Program-made: the position numbers and the translations under genes
Part shown: positions 18,035-27,334 of the stretch, piece after piece
How the letters are laid out: the number at the start of each line of letters is the position of its first letter
How positions within the stretch are numbered: the stretch's first letter is position 1
Origin: Clostridia bacterium
GTDB taxonomy: Bacteria > Bacillota > DAOUPZ01
Length of the DNA: 64,000 bases
Direction of reading: 5' to 3'
Assembly: GCA_030625885.1 (NCBI GenBank)
Contig: DAOUPZ010000005.1
Coordinates: 62,001 to 126,000 of the forward strand
The notes under the pieces: generated by a model
What the model saw: the letters and a program-made list of their open reading frames with translations, nothing else
Database searches by the model: none
Told to the model about the DNA's origin: nothing

Positions 18035-20320
18035 CTACAAACATGCATTTTCATCCATGGCTTTCAGTCTATTCCAACGTCGATCTACTTCCCCTTGAAT
18101 TTCCTCTAATAGTTCTTTGTTTTCTTCTTTTAATAAATGTTTTGTTCGTCCCTGATATTTGAAATATTCTGAAACAGATACCTTCTTCCCTTTCTCTTCT
18201 GGATTAAAGGTAATTTTGGTTATCCCTTTTTCAACTTCATATAGGGGATGAAAACAGGAATCAACAGCCGCTTTAATAACATCTCTTTGAATACTTGGCT
18301 CACTGCGCCAATTTAGAGGACATGCTGAAAGGGTTTTAACATAAGCTAATCCTTCTGTATTGGCATACGTCTGAGCTTTCACTGCTTTTTTGATCATATC
18401 TTCCGGGTTAGACTCTGCAACCTGAGCAATATAGGGTATATTACAAGCTGCCATAATTTGTGTTGTGTCTTTATGGAAAGTATTCGTGCCAAATAATGTT
18501 TTACCAACCTGTGCCGGACCAACATGAGAAGTAGCTGTAGTTGCCCCACGAGGCGTACTATAAGATAACTGATAACCCGTATTCATATATCCGTTATTGT
18601 CATATTCAAAAATAATCATTTTATGATTCCTAAGCGCCGTTCCGATGGTAGGACCCATACCAATATCGTTACCCCCATCTCCTGTAACCATTACAAAGGT
18701 AAAATGATCACCTACATCAATTTCTCCCCGTCTCTTTCGCTCATAAAACATTTCTACCAACCCGCTCAATGTCGCAGCCCCATTTTGGAAAAGATTGTGA
18801 ATGTAGGTAGATTTGAAACTCGTATGTGGATATCCTGTCGTTACAACCATACCACATCCAGTTTGAAATAAGAAAACAAGATTTCCTTCAAGCCCTTTTG
18901 TAAATAGATTTAAATTTGGGAAAATACCACATCCGGGACAAGCACCATGCCCTGAAGTAATTCTTTTTGGAACACATCCCAATTTTCTTAAAGAAACGCC
19001 TTTCACGTCATAAAAACCCGTTTCTTCATTTTTAATGACTTCAATCTTTCCATGTGATTGCTCTTCTTCTGTTAATGGCTTAAAAAAGTTAAACGCCTCA
19101 CCTTTATAGTCCTCTTTTCCGGGATATGCACCAATATAGTCAAAATTATTAATATCCTTCTCACCTTTTGCCGCTTCATAAGCTTCCTTTAACACGCCTG
19201 CTGCATCGCTCATAGAAAAGTCTAATCCACCCAGGCCATATATACGGCTGATCACTTTTGTGTTATTGTTTGGATCATCCTTCAATGTTGCTTTTATTTC
19301 TAAAGTCATATTACCGCCATGAGCGCCATAGCTTTCCTGACGATCACAAACTGCAAGCGCTTTAACATTTTTAAATACCTCTTGTATCTCTTTATAAGGC
19401 CATGGACGAATCACATTTGTTGTCACAACGCCAACTTTTACCCCCTGCTTTCTCAATTCATCCACTGCCTGTGTTGCCGTATCAAAAGCAGAATTAAGAA
19501 TAAACAAGGCTGCTTCAGCATCCTCCATTTGATAACTTTCAACCATTGTATATTCTCTATCCGTTACATCCCCATATGCTTTAAGAACTTGCGGCAGAAT
19601 CTCATAAGCTTTATCCATTGCTTGAGATAATTGATATTTATTGTTAATTAAATCCGGCTCATTCATATAGGGGCCGATGGTTACGGGGTGCCGTGGATCA
19701 AGCGCATGATAAACTGGTTTATTTTTACCAATAAAATTCTGAACATCTTTATTATCCTTAAATACTTTTACCTTCCTTTTTTGATGACTGGTAAAGAAAC
19801 CATCAGAAGCAACAATAACAGGCAGCCGAACATCTTGATGTTCTCCTACCTTTAACCCAATCACATCAAAATCATAAACACGCTGAGGGTCCTTGCCCAT
19901 CAGAATAATCCAACCCGCATTAAGGGCATACATGATATCACTATGATCACCTTTAATATCCAGAGGACCTGAAACTGAACGTGTTACAACATTAAGTAAC
20001 ATGGGAAAACGAGTCCCTGATTGTACAGGCAATTCCTCCAGAGCATAAAGAAGCCCGTTTGCAGATGTCGCATTACCAACCCGACCGCCTCCCGTTGATG
20101 CCCCATAACATATTCCAGCCGCACCATGCTCCCCATCTGCCGGAATCATAACGACATCATTTTCTCCATTCGCTTTCATATAGTCCAGTGTTTCTGCTAT
20201 TTGCGTAGACGGTGTAATAGGAAAATAGCCCATGACATGAAAATTCATTTGATTCATTGCCATAGCTGCCATTTCATTACCGGTCATAAATTTTGTTTCT
20301 TGAGGTTTTATATCTGGCAT
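18035..20320 (-). CDS. 2-oxoacid:ferredoxin oxidoreductase, alpha-beta fusion
   Basis: Oxidative decarboxylation of a 2-oxoacid with CoA and ferredoxin. The 761-residue chain fuses an alpha-type pyrimidine-binding domain (about residues 10-390, with GYFPITPSTQIAE) to a beta-type TPP domain. The latter has HGACPGCGIFPN (cluster cysteines) and GDGGNDIGMG...DNNGYMNTG (TPP/Mg motif). ATG 20320 has GGAGG 8 nt upstream. The gamma-delta chain is encoded just upstream. Substrate (pyruvate, 2-oxoisovalerate or another) is not decided by the motifs I can see. Confidence 0.88.
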   Translation of the reverse strand: MPDIKPQETKFMTGNEMAAMAMNQMNFHVMGYFPITPSTQIAETLDYMKANGENDVVMIPADGEHGAAGICYGASTGGGRVGNATSANGLLYALEELPVQSGTRFPMLLNVVTRSVSGPLDIKGDHSDIMYALNAGWIILMGKDPQRVYDFDVIGLKVGEHQDVRLPVIVASDGFFTSHQKRKVKVFKDNKDVQNFIGKNKPVYHALDPRHPVTIGPYMNEPDLINNKYQLSQAMDKAYEILPQVLKAYGDVTDREYTMVESYQMEDAEAALFILNSAFDTATQAVDELRKQGVKVGVVTTNVIRPWPYKEIQEVFKNVKALAVCDRQESYGAHGGNMTLEIKATLKDDPNNNTKVISRIYGLGGLDFSMSDAAGVLKEAYEAAKGEKDINNFDYIGAYPGKEDYKGEAFNFFKPLTEEEQSHGKIEVIKNEETGFYDVKGVSLRKLGCVPKRITSGHGACPGCGIFPNLNLFTKGLEGNLVFLFQTGCGMVVTTGYPHTSFKSTYIHNLFQNGAATLSGLVEMFYERKRRGEIDVGDHFTFVMVTGDGGNDIGMGPTIGTALRNHKMIIFEYDNNGYMNTGYQLSYSTPRGATTATSHVGPAQVGKTLFGTNTFHKDTTQIMAACNIPYIAQVAESNPEDMIKKAVKAQTYANTEGLAYVKTLSACPLNWRSEPSIQRDVIKAAVDSCFHPLYEVEKGITKITFNPEEKGKKVSVSEYFKYQGRTKHLLKEENKELLEEIQGEVDRRWNRLKAMDENACL

Positions 20321-20340
20321 TAGTAATACCTCCATAAGTT

Positions 20341-20368
20341 TGTTATCAGTTCTCGGTTAACAGTTTTC
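20341..20368 (+). repeat. heptad-word repeat, AGTTCTC type
   Basis: Four 7-bp units in phase: TGTTATC, AGTTCTC, GGTTAAC, AGTTTTC. Same word family as 8057-8084 and 21735-21762. It sits just upstream of the alpha-beta oxidoreductase gene. Confidence 0.75.
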
Positions 20369-20420
20369 ATCATTGTACCTGCAGTTATTGAAAGTAACAG
20401 TTGGCAAGTAATTCCGGGCA

Positions 20421-20558
20421 GGCAGCAGGTAGCACGCTCGCTTTACTCGCTGTAGCAGGTAGGAAAAGATTTTTCAGCGGTCTTTCCCCTACCTGCTACC
20501 TGCTGGTTGCTACCTGCTTCTATTACCTTTTCCTACCTGCTGGTTGCCACCTGCTTCT
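20421..20558. repeat. composite heptad-word repeat, AGCAGGT type, both orientations
   Basis: A forward element, AGCAGGT, an insert with CGCTCGCTTTACTCGCTG, AGCAGGT and the tail AGGAAAAGATT (20423-20470), is followed by two reverse-oriented blocks. These are CTACCTG, CTACCTG, CTGGTTG, CTACCTG, then CTACCTG, CTGGTTG, CCACCTG, each preceded by CTTTCCC or CTTTTCC. It occupies the whole spacer between the two oxidoreductase genes. Confidence 0.85.
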
Positions 20559-21578
20559 TTATTCATTTATCACGCCTGGGTTAATCCGATGATCCATGGT
20601 TAATGTCACGGTCATATCATCAACGTTATAGTCTCTTTCTGCACCCTCTACAATAGCATCTACAGGACAGACTGAAACACAACGCATACATCCTTTGCAG
20701 TACTGATAATTTATACCTTTATTTATAACTTTCTGCTTACCATCTACTACTTCTTCTTCAAAAACAAAGCAATAATCGGGGCAAGTGGATTCACATAAAC
20801 CGCAATGAATGCATTTCTCTGGTAAAAATACAGGTATTTTTGCTTCCCGGCTGGTACTTAAATCCTTCATAGCCGTATTCCCAATTTGAAGAATAACTCC
20901 GCCCATAGGCTGATTATCGTATCCTACATCACGCTCAAGCACTTCATATGCAACTTCTTTATATTTGCCATCATCAGTAAATTCTTGAATTTTCAGCGCT
21001 TCATAACCACGCTTGAACCCTTTAATATTTCCTTCCATTAATTTGGGGTATTTCTTACCAAAGGTTTCCTTCATGGCTTCAATAAGTACTTCGGGTGTAA
21101 GGAATCCACTAACACGGCTAATGGCACCCATCATAACAACATTTAACTTGGTTTTTTCTTCAGAAGCAATTCTAATTGCATCCACACAGACTACTTTTCC
21201 TGAAGGTATTTCCAAATAGTCTCTTGCTTCACTAGGACTTTTATCAGTGTTCAAAATGACTGTATTCCCTTTTTTAAATCCAGCCAAAACTGCTAAAGTC
21301 TTTTTTAAGTTTTCATGAAAAATAACAAGCATATGTGGGTTTTCTACAGCACTATTGACACGAATTTCATCATCCGTTTCGCTAAAGCGAATAAACGATT
21401 TCACAGGTGTCCCCCTTTTTTCCGAACCATAACTGGAAAAACTAATTGCATTTAATCCCAGAGAGAACACGCCTGCTTCCGCTATGATTTTGCCAGCTAT
21501 ATTAGCTCCCATCCCGCCAATACTTTCCATCCTTATTTCATAAAACCCATATTTATTCTTTTCAGGCAATTTAACCAA
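20559..21578 (-). CDS. 2-oxoacid:ferredoxin oxidoreductase, gamma-delta fusion
   Basis: 339 residues. The N-terminal gamma domain (GIGGMGANIAGKIIAEA-like CoA/transfer domain, about residues 10-190) is fused to a delta domain with two 4Fe-4S motifs, CIHCGLCESTCPDYC and CKGCMRCVSVCPVDA. It passes electrons from the TPP centre to ferredoxin. The start is TTG 21578, 7 nt after GGAGG; the longer GTG frame at 21602 includes the ribosome site itself. Functions with the alpha-beta chain downstream. Confidence 0.87.
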   Translation of the reverse strand: MVKLPEKNKYGFYEIRMESIGGMGANIAGKIIAEAGVFSLGLNAISFSSYGSEKRGTPVKSFIRFSETDDEIRVNSAVENPHMLVIFHENLKKTLAVLAGFKKGNTVILNTDKSPSEARDYLEIPSGKVVCVDAIRIASEEKTKLNVVMMGAISRVSGFLTPEVLIEAMKETFGKKYPKLMEGNIKGFKRGYEALKIQEFTDDGKYKEVAYEVLERDVGYDNQPMGGVILQIGNTAMKDLSTSREAKIPVFLPEKCIHCGLCESTCPDYCFVFEEEVVDGKQKVINKGINYQYCKGCMRCVSVCPVDAIVEGAERDYNVDDMTVTLTMDHRINPGVINE

Positions 21579-21734
21579 GACAACCCCTCCTTTAACGCTC
21601 ACATTTTATGCCACTTATTTAAGTGTTTTCTAAATAGTTACACCTTATACATGATTTTTAATGTAACTCTAATCGTTTTATTGTAAGACAAAAAAACAAC
21701 GGAGCTATTTTTCGGAAAATAGGAAAATATTTTG

Positions 21735-21822
21735 GGTTCTCAGTTATCAGTTTTCGGTTCTCAGCATTAAGGATAAAAAATGACATTTCTTACTTAACCC
21801 TGAGAACTGAGAACCGAGAACT
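21735..21822. repeat. heptad-word repeats, AGTTCTC type, inverted pair
   Basis: Units GGTTCTC, AGTTATC, AGTTTTC, GGTTCTC, AGCATTA (21735-21769) with AGGATAAAAAA following. After about 30 bp the inverted units GAGAACT, GAGAACC, GAGAACT follow (21802-21822). The two arms can pair into a long imperfect hairpin, as at 8057-8189. Confidence 0.85.
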
Positions 21823-21863
21823 AATAGCATTTTAATCCTTTGTCATTCCTCCAAAAACGACAT

Positions 21864-21905
21864 AAAAAAACAAGAGCTGGACTTTACGACAAAATCCAAC
21901 TCTTG
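21864..21905 (-). terminator. terminator of the M18 aminopeptidase gene
   Basis: Minus-strand stem CAAGAGTTGGATTTTG with an imperfect complement, then a run of seven T. Lies 37 bp downstream of the gene. Confidence 0.85.
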
Positions 21906-21941
21906 TTCTCATAATGTATTAAGGATATTTAAAAAATAAGC

Positions 21942-23417
21942 CTAAAGTTCATTCATAAATACTTTAAAGAAACGGTATAGTTCGTAAATATCGGCTTTAG
22001 AGCACACCTCGTAAGGCGAATGCATGCTCAAAAGAGCAGGCCCGCAATCAACCACTTCCGCACCTGATTTGGCCAGGAACATTGCAACGGTACCACCGCC
22101 GCCTTCATCCACTTTACCCATTTCCCCAATTTGCCACTTAATTTTATGTTGATTCATAATCTGACGCAGCTGTGCTAAGTATTCCGGGTTGGCATCATTA
22201 GCTCCAGATTTTCCTCTGGCACCGGTAGCTTTTGTCATGACCACCCCATATCCCAATTTAGGAACATTCTTCATATCATATACTTCTTTGAAATTTGGAT
22301 TTAATCCAGCAGATACATCTGCAGAAAGAATATGAGACTCATTTAAAATCTTCCACAAATAAGATTCCGGCGCTTTAGGCTCATAAAGATTGACAATATC
22401 ACTGATCACATTTGTGAAATATCGTGATTGTGCGCTGGTATTACCCTCACTCCCAATTTCCTCTTTATCCGCAAACCAAATAGCACATGTTCGTTCAGGG
22501 TTTTTAATTTCATTCAGTGCTTCCATAGAAAGAAAAGCACAAACTCGATCATCCATTCCATAACTGGCAATTAACCCACGGTCAAGTCCTAAATCTCTTG
22601 CTCTAAATGCAGGTACAATCTCAACTTCCGCAGTCGTAAAATCTTCTTCAATCAACCCGTATTCCTCATATAAAATTTTTAACAAATGAAAATAAACACT
22701 TTTCTTTAATGATGTAAAAAACATTTTCTGTTCTTCTTTTGACATCTCTTCTATAAAAGGAAGGCTTGCCATTAAAACGTTGAGTTGCTCTCCGGTAATC
22801 AGTTCACTCGCTTTATCTTTGCCTTGAGTTTTACGGGATAGATGCGGTAACAAATCACAGATAACAAATGTTGGATCCGCTTCATCCTCACCAATCACCA
22901 AATTGACCACTTCTCCATTTTCTTTAACAACCGTACCATGTAAAGCCAAAGGAATGTTAAGCCACTGGTATTTTTTAATGCCGCCGTAGTAATGTGTTTT
23001 CGCAAAAGCAAGGGTGCTATCGCTATCCTCATAAAAAGGACGTAATTTCAAATCCAAACGCGGCGCATCAACGTGAGATACAATAGCTTTTATCCCTTTA
23101 TTAATCTCTTTCCCCAAAACGCCCATTATTATATTTTTATCTCTATTAATATGATAAAATTTCTTTCCCATAACATCTTGTATTTCTCCGTTGGCTGCTT
23201 TCTCCTGTAATTCAGTTAGCAGCATAAAACCATTTTCTTGAGCAAACCGCTCCGCTTCCCGCACGCTTTCTCGTTCTGTTTTTGCTGCATCTAAAAAACA
23301 TTTGAATCGTTCTGATAATGCAAATATTTCTCCTTTTTTCTGTGGATCCCATGCCATTTCTTTCTCAGTTGCTAATTTTTCCTCAATAAACTGACGCGTT
23401 ACTTTTTCTTCTACCAT
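21942..23417 (-). CDS. M18-family zinc aminopeptidase
   Basis: Cytosolic metallo-aminopeptidase that removes N-terminal residues from peptides. The 491-residue protein has the M18 metal-ligand segments SHVDAPRLDLK, GMDDRVCAF and DKEEIGSEG, and a C-terminal SMHSPYEVC with the last His ligand. ATG 23417 is chosen because AAAGGTGG is 8 nt upstream; the frame also opens at a GTG (23429) inside that site. Monocistronic, with its own terminator. Confidence 0.9.
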   Translation of the reverse strand: MVEEKVTRQFIEEKLATEKEMAWDPQKKGEIFALSERFKCFLDAAKTERESVREAERFAQENGFMLLTELQEKAANGEIQDVMGKKFYHINRDKNIIMGVLGKEINKGIKAIVSHVDAPRLDLKLRPFYEDSDSTLAFAKTHYYGGIKKYQWLNIPLALHGTVVKENGEVVNLVIGEDEADPTFVICDLLPHLSRKTQGKDKASELITGEQLNVLMASLPFIEEMSKEEQKMFFTSLKKSVYFHLLKILYEEYGLIEEDFTTAEVEIVPAFRARDLGLDRGLIASYGMDDRVCAFLSMEALNEIKNPERTCAIWFADKEEIGSEGNTSAQSRYFTNVISDIVNLYEPKAPESYLWKILNESHILSADVSAGLNPNFKEVYDMKNVPKLGYGVVMTKATGARGKSGANDANPEYLAQLRQIMNQHKIKWQIGEMGKVDEGGGGTVAMFLAKSGAEVVDCGPALLSMHSPYEVCSKADIYELYRFFKVFMNEL

Positions 23418-23450
23418 CTTGTAAGCCACCTTTCATGATGAATTAGGAAA

Positions 23451-23510
23451 GACAGCTTCGCTGTCTTCCAGTTGACAGTTGACAATGGACAGTTGACAGT
23501 TAAAAAACTA
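23451..23510 (+). repeat. heptad-word repeat with hairpin (AGTTGAC type)
   Basis: Hairpin GACAGCTTCGCTGTC (23451-23465, identical to 16723-16737) followed by units AGTTGAC, AGTTGAC, AATGGAC, AGTTGAC, AGTTAAA (23470-23504). The same hairpin thus precedes two different heptad words. Confidence 0.85.
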
Positions 23511-23538
23511 AAAACTTTAATGGACAAAAACCGTTAAA

Positions 23539-25425
23539 TTAACTTTCTGGTACCAGACTGGCTTCCTCCCATGCTTCATATAATTGAGCCAGCTCTGCTT
23601 CGAGCTTCTGATATTCTTGTGTTAATTCCTTGATCTTCTCTCCGTCTTCACAAATAGAAGTGTCTCCCATTTCTTCTGCTAATGCTTTTAATTTTTCTTC
23701 TAATACCATGATTTCCTCCTCTATCTTTTCCGGAGAGGGTCTTTTTTGCTTTTTTTGTGGTCTTTTTTTCTTGGAACCGACTACTTTGACAGACAGTTTA
23801 TCCTGAAGTTTTGCTAGGCTTTCTTTTTTAAGCTTATAATCCGTATAATTGCCAATATACTCTGTAATACGTCCATCTTCTAACTCATAAATCTTATTTA
23901 CAATTTTATCTAAAAAATATCGGTCATGGGAAATAATAAAAAGTGTTCCTGAATAAACCTGTAAAGCCTTCTCAAGCACCTCTTTTAAAGGGATATCAAG
24001 ATGATTCGTAGGTTCATCCAGCAAAAGAAAATTTGCCCCTAAAAGAGATAGTTTGCACAACAGCACGCGAGCACGTTCTCCCCCGCTTAAATCCTTGATT
24101 TTTTTATAAACATCGTCATTGCAAAAAAGAAAAGCACCTAAAAGATTGCGGGCCGTTTCTTCTGAAAGGGGAAAATGATATAACAGTTCCTCCAGAATAG
24201 TATAATCCAAATTTAAACTTTTATGCTCCTGGTCATAATATGCAGTTTGAACCCGGCTGCCCAGCCCGATATCCCCTCCGTCAGGATCAAGTTTATTCAT
24301 AATCATTTTAAAAAGGGTGGATTTTCCTGTTCCATTATCACCTAATAGAGCAACGCGCTCTCCCTTACGAATCTCTAGATTTACAGATTGAAACAGTTTT
24401 TTGTCATCAAAACCTTTCGTCAGTTCATTAACTTGCAAAACCCGTTGCCCGCTCTCACCTGTTATTTCAAATTCTAAATGATTCACCTTTTGCGCTTCCA
24501 GTGGTGCTTCCAATCGTTCCAGCTTTTCCAAACGGGTTTCCCGCCCACGCGCTTGCTTTGACTTTACGCCAGCTCGGTATTTTTCTATAAACGCTTTTTC
24601 CTTTGCAATTTTATCATACTGTTTTTCATACGCCCGCTGCATCGCCTTGGCTTGTTCTGCTTTCAGATGCAAATAACGCGTATAGTTTCCAGAATAGGAA
24701 GATAACTTATGACGGGTCAACTCCAAAATTTGCGTACCCACGCGATCAAGAAAATAACGATCATGAGATACCATCAAAATAGTTCCTGCATATTTTGACA
24801 AAAAATCTTCCAGCCATTCCATCGATTTTATATCCAGGTAATTGGTGGGCTCGTCCAATAATAGAATATCAGGTTCCCGCATTAATAATTTTGCTAACGC
24901 CAGTCGTGTCTTTTGTCCCCCGCTAAACGTTTTGATTTGCCTTGAAAACGTTTCTTCTTTAAATCCTAACCCAATTAAGATGCCCCTTAATTTGCTTTCA
25001 AAAGCATAGCCGCCGCGACGCTCATATTTTTCCATCATTTCGCTATAGATGTGCATCACTTTATCCAGCTGGGAATGATCATCACCAACACCTAATTCCG
25101 AAATTTGATGCTCTAAACGCGTCAGTTCTTCCTGCATAGCAATTAAATCTGCAAACATAAGCATCATTTCCTCTAAAACTGTCGCATCTTCATTCATCTT
25201 CGCCGTTTGCGCCAAATAACCCATTTCATAACCCTGACTCACAATCACATTTCCGTCATCTAGCGTTTCCTCTCCCACAATGCAACGTAACAACGTTGTC
25301 TTTCCTGCACCATTGGGTCCTACCAAACCCACCCGTTCTCCTTTGTGAAGCTGAAAGGTAATATCGTTAAAAATCACTTGATCTCCAAAATACTTTGTCA
25401 AATGATGTCCTTGTAAAACAACCAT
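23539..25425 (-). CDS. ABC-F family ATPase
   Basis: Soluble tandem-ATPase ABC protein of the ribosome-associated ABC-F class. Two nucleotide domains: Walker A GPNGAGKTTLL with LSGGQ and LLLDEPTNYLD, then GDNGTGKSTLF with LSGGE and LLLDEPTNHLD. They are joined by a charged linker and followed by a lysine-rich, coiled-coil C-terminal tail. ATG 25425 (MVVLQGHHL) fits the family start, with only a weak GGA upstream. The frame continues to 25506 but would run into the large terminator palindrome. Subfamily (Uup/YdiF/YkpA-like) not resolved. Confidence 0.9.
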   Translation of the reverse strand: MVVLQGHHLTKYFGDQVIFNDITFQLHKGERVGLVGPNGAGKTTLLRCIVGEETLDDGNVIVSQGYEMGYLAQTAKMNEDATVLEEMMLMFADLIAMQEELTRLEHQISELGVGDDHSQLDKVMHIYSEMMEKYERRGGYAFESKLRGILIGLGFKEETFSRQIKTFSGGQKTRLALAKLLMREPDILLLDEPTNYLDIKSMEWLEDFLSKYAGTILMVSHDRYFLDRVGTQILELTRHKLSSYSGNYTRYLHLKAEQAKAMQRAYEKQYDKIAKEKAFIEKYRAGVKSKQARGRETRLEKLERLEAPLEAQKVNHLEFEITGESGQRVLQVNELTKGFDDKKLFQSVNLEIRKGERVALLGDNGTGKSTLFKMIMNKLDPDGGDIGLGSRVQTAYYDQEHKSLNLDYTILEELLYHFPLSEETARNLLGAFLFCNDDVYKKIKDLSGGERARVLLCKLSLLGANFLLLDEPTNHLDIPLKEVLEKALQVYSGTLFIISHDRYFLDKIVNKIYELEDGRITEYIGNYTDYKLKKESLAKLQDKLSVKVVGSKKKRPQKKQKRPSPEKIEEEIMVLEEKLKALAEEMGDTSICEDGEKIKELTQEYQKLEAELAQLYEAWEEASLVPES

Positions 25426-25480
25426 ACTTTCACATCCGTTCTCTCCAACATATGTTTTATTATAGCAGTGAAAGTCACGG

Positions 25481-25539
25481 ATATCAAAAAAATAGAGCGC
25501 ATTCATGAAATTTCATGAATGCGCTCTATTTTTTGATAT
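25481..25539. terminator. 58-bp near-perfect palindrome, terminator
   Basis: ATATCAAAAAATAGAGCGCA and onward forms an almost perfect dyad centred on GAAATTTC (25507-25514), ending with T-runs on both sides. It directly follows the AgrD-like gene stop (25540) on the minus strand and precedes the ABC-F gene. Confidence 0.9.
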
Positions 25540-25680
25540 TTATTTTCTTAATTCTTGGGGAATTTCGGGTTGGTAATTCCAAAGAACACTCGGCGCATTT
25601 GCACCCATTTGTGCAACAAATACCACTGCTAAAGCTATAGAGGAAATAATCTGGTACTTAAATTGCTTAAAAAATCTCAA
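25540..25680 (-). CDS. agrD: AgrD-like cyclic autoinducer precursor (serine type)
   Basis: 46-residue precursor, starting with TTG 25680 directly after the AgrB stop; AAAGGAGG lies 8 nt upstream. It has a basic amphipathic N-terminus (residues 1-9), a hydrophobic segment (10-27), a core SVLWN around residues 31-35 and the acidic tail YQPEIPQELRK, which matches the conserved AgrD tail. Family members usually have Cys where Ser31 stands, giving a thiolactone; Ser would give a lactone, as known for some staphylococcal and enterococcal peptides. The exact mature peptide is inferred. Confidence 0.85.
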   Translation of the reverse strand: MRFFKQFKYQIISSIALAVVFVAQMGANAPSVLWNYQPEIPQELRK

Positions 25681-26337
25681 TCATACCACCTCCTTTACAT
25701 CTTTTTTTAAAAAACTTAATCCTCTATCTAATGTATAGAATATGCGATAGCCAAAAGGGGTTACGGAAAAAATTTGCCACAAAACCCCCAACGTTGCGGC
25801 TATAACAAAAGATTCCCAACACGGGTAGTAATAACCCGTTCCCCAAATCAAAAAATTAATAATAAGCCAGAGATTTATTAAACCAAAAGACATTTTCCGG
25901 AATTTAATTTTTTCTGATATATCCCTGATTGGACGGTTTGGATTCTCAGCAGGTACCCAAAAATAAATCACCCACCATGATAGCAGATAAACACTTAATA
26001 TAATCCCTAACAAACATGTATGAGGCAAAACATCTGCAATCCATCGAGCAATCATTCCCAGTACATTAAATCCTACTGTACAAACCAAAAGACAATGACC
26101 AAAAGTAGAACAATGTACACCACCTGAAACCCCACGTAATAAAGCTGCTACCATGGCAATAATGAAAACTTCCTGGGTAACACCTAAAAAATAGGCAACA
26201 ACCAAAAAAATGACCAGCTTAAACCCTTCCCCCAACAACAGTTGAAAACCAAAGCGCAGGGCAACCTGATCCCGCTGACTAAGAGAAACTTGTCCACTTA
26301 TTTTGTTGGCTAAATATGTTGAAAATTTTATAATCAT
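25681..26337 (-). CDS. agrB: AgrB-like peptide processing protease
   Basis: 218-residue membrane Cys protease of the AgrB family, which cuts AgrD and closes its ring. RGVSGGVHCSTFGHC holds the catalytic His and Cys; several hydrophobic segments follow. It ends directly before the AgrD-like TTG start, and the gene pair ends at the large palindrome. No AgrA-type response regulator is in the window. Confidence 0.9.
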   Translation of the reverse strand: MIIKFSTYLANKISGQVSLSQRDQVALRFGFQLLLGEGFKLVIFLVVAYFLGVTQEVFIIAMVAALLRGVSGGVHCSTFGHCLLVCTVGFNVLGMIARWIADVLPHTCLLGIILSVYLLSWWVIYFWVPAENPNRPIRDISEKIKFRKMSFGLINLWLIINFLIWGTGYYYPCWESFVIAATLGVLWQIFSVTPFGYRIFYTLDRGLSFLKKDVKEVV

Positions 26338-26436
26338 ATCCCATCACCTATTATCATTGTACACTACTATAATTGAAAAAAATGTAAAAAACTGCAGCTT
26401 ATTTTTTGTTTTATTTTGTTATTTTTTGTAAAATAA

Positions 26437-26465
26437 AAAAGAGCAAAATCAATTTGCTCTTTTTA
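26437..26465 (-). terminator. terminator of the sensor kinase gene
   Basis: Minus-strand stem AAAAGAGCAAATTGATTTTGC and complement followed by TTTTTTATTTT, immediately after the kinase stop codon. It separates the kinase from agrB-agrD. Confidence 0.8.
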
Positions 26466-27320
26466 TTATATCGGAAGACTAACATTAAATACCGTCCCCT
26501 CTTCAATTGTACTCATAACATCTACTGTTCCCTTATGTTTTTCTACCAAGTCCCGAACAATATAAAGTCCCATACCCGTCCCCTTGTCTCCCTTGGTGGT
26601 AAAACCAGGATTAAAGATTTGATCCAACAAATCAGGCGGAATAGGCTCTCCCAAGTTGCATACCTGAAATAAAAAACCATTGGCATTTTCCTGTAAGTTA
26701 ACTTCAATATAACAATTTTCAGGGGGTAAATCCTGTACCGCATCCATGGCATTATTAATTAAATTCCCCAATACCCGCGTCAATTCCCATGATGGCATAG
26801 GAACATCCTTGAACTGGCCTTCAATATCATAGTGAATATTAATATTACGCGTTTCTGCCACGCCCGACTTAACCATAAGCAATGCGCTAATAGATGGATT
26901 ATCCGTTTTGGCAAACTGGCTAACGGCTGCCATTTCGCTATGCATACCTTCAATAAATTTCTTAATCTCCTTTATTTTTCCAATACTGCTATAACCGTAA
27001 ATCACCTGGATATGATTCATAAAATCATGCCGTTGAGCCCGCAGGGTATTGAGCAATTGTTCAATATTACTCATATTTTCTTGCTGCATGGTTAATTCCG
27101 TTTCTTTAATTACATTGTAAAAAGAATTACGAACAAAATAAATACCCCCAATCGTTATAGCTACCGATAAAAAACTAAATAAGGCATAAATAATGACAGA
27201 TATAAAAGAAACCCCTGCATTTTTTTCTAAAAGATAAATAATATAATTAAAAGATAACAATGCTAAAAGCGATTGTATTAAAAACAAAACGAAAATAGGA
27301 AAATATGTTTTTTGATTCAT
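26466..27320 (-). CDS. AgrC/SpoOB-type sensor histidine kinase
   Basis: 284 residues: two N-terminal membrane segments (about 5-25 and 35-60), a DHp helix with RAQRHDFMNHIQVI (phospho-acceptor His) and a HATPase domain with NLINNAMDAV and GDKGTGMGLYIV. The sensor part is much shorter than the 6-7 helices of AgrC. ATG 27320 has AAAAGGTG 8 nt upstream; the longer GTG frame begins inside the preceding gene. Placed just upstream of agrB-agrD, so probably the receptor, possibly together with the next membrane protein. Confidence 0.82.
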   Translation of the reverse strand: MNQKTYFPIFVLFLIQSLLALLSFNYIIYLLEKNAGVSFISVIIYALFSFLSVAITIGGIYFVRNSFYNVIKETELTMQQENMSNIEQLLNTLRAQRHDFMNHIQVIYGYSSIGKIKEIKKFIEGMHSEMAAVSQFAKTDNPSISALLMVKSGVAETRNINIHYDIEGQFKDVPMPSWELTRVLGNLINNAMDAVQDLPPENCYIEVNLQENANGFLFQVCNLGEPIPPDLLDQIFNPGFTTKGDKGTGMGLYIVRDLVEKHKGTVDVMSTIEEGTVFNVSLPI

Positions 27321-27334
27321 CCCGTCGCACCTTT

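Larger units (their letters stand above)
21603..21941. other. spacer with inverted heptad repeats and terminator
   Basis: 339 bp without a gene. It holds the inverted heptad block at 21735-21822 and the aminopeptidase terminator at 21864-21905. The 100 bp nearest the oxidoreductase gene are AT-rich and probably contain its promoter, but no -35/-10 pair stands out. Confidence 0.5.

Noticed and set aside
20401-20592. 63-codon plus-strand frame between the oxidoreductase genes
   Set aside because: Made entirely of heptad repeats and overlaps the end of the gamma-delta gene.
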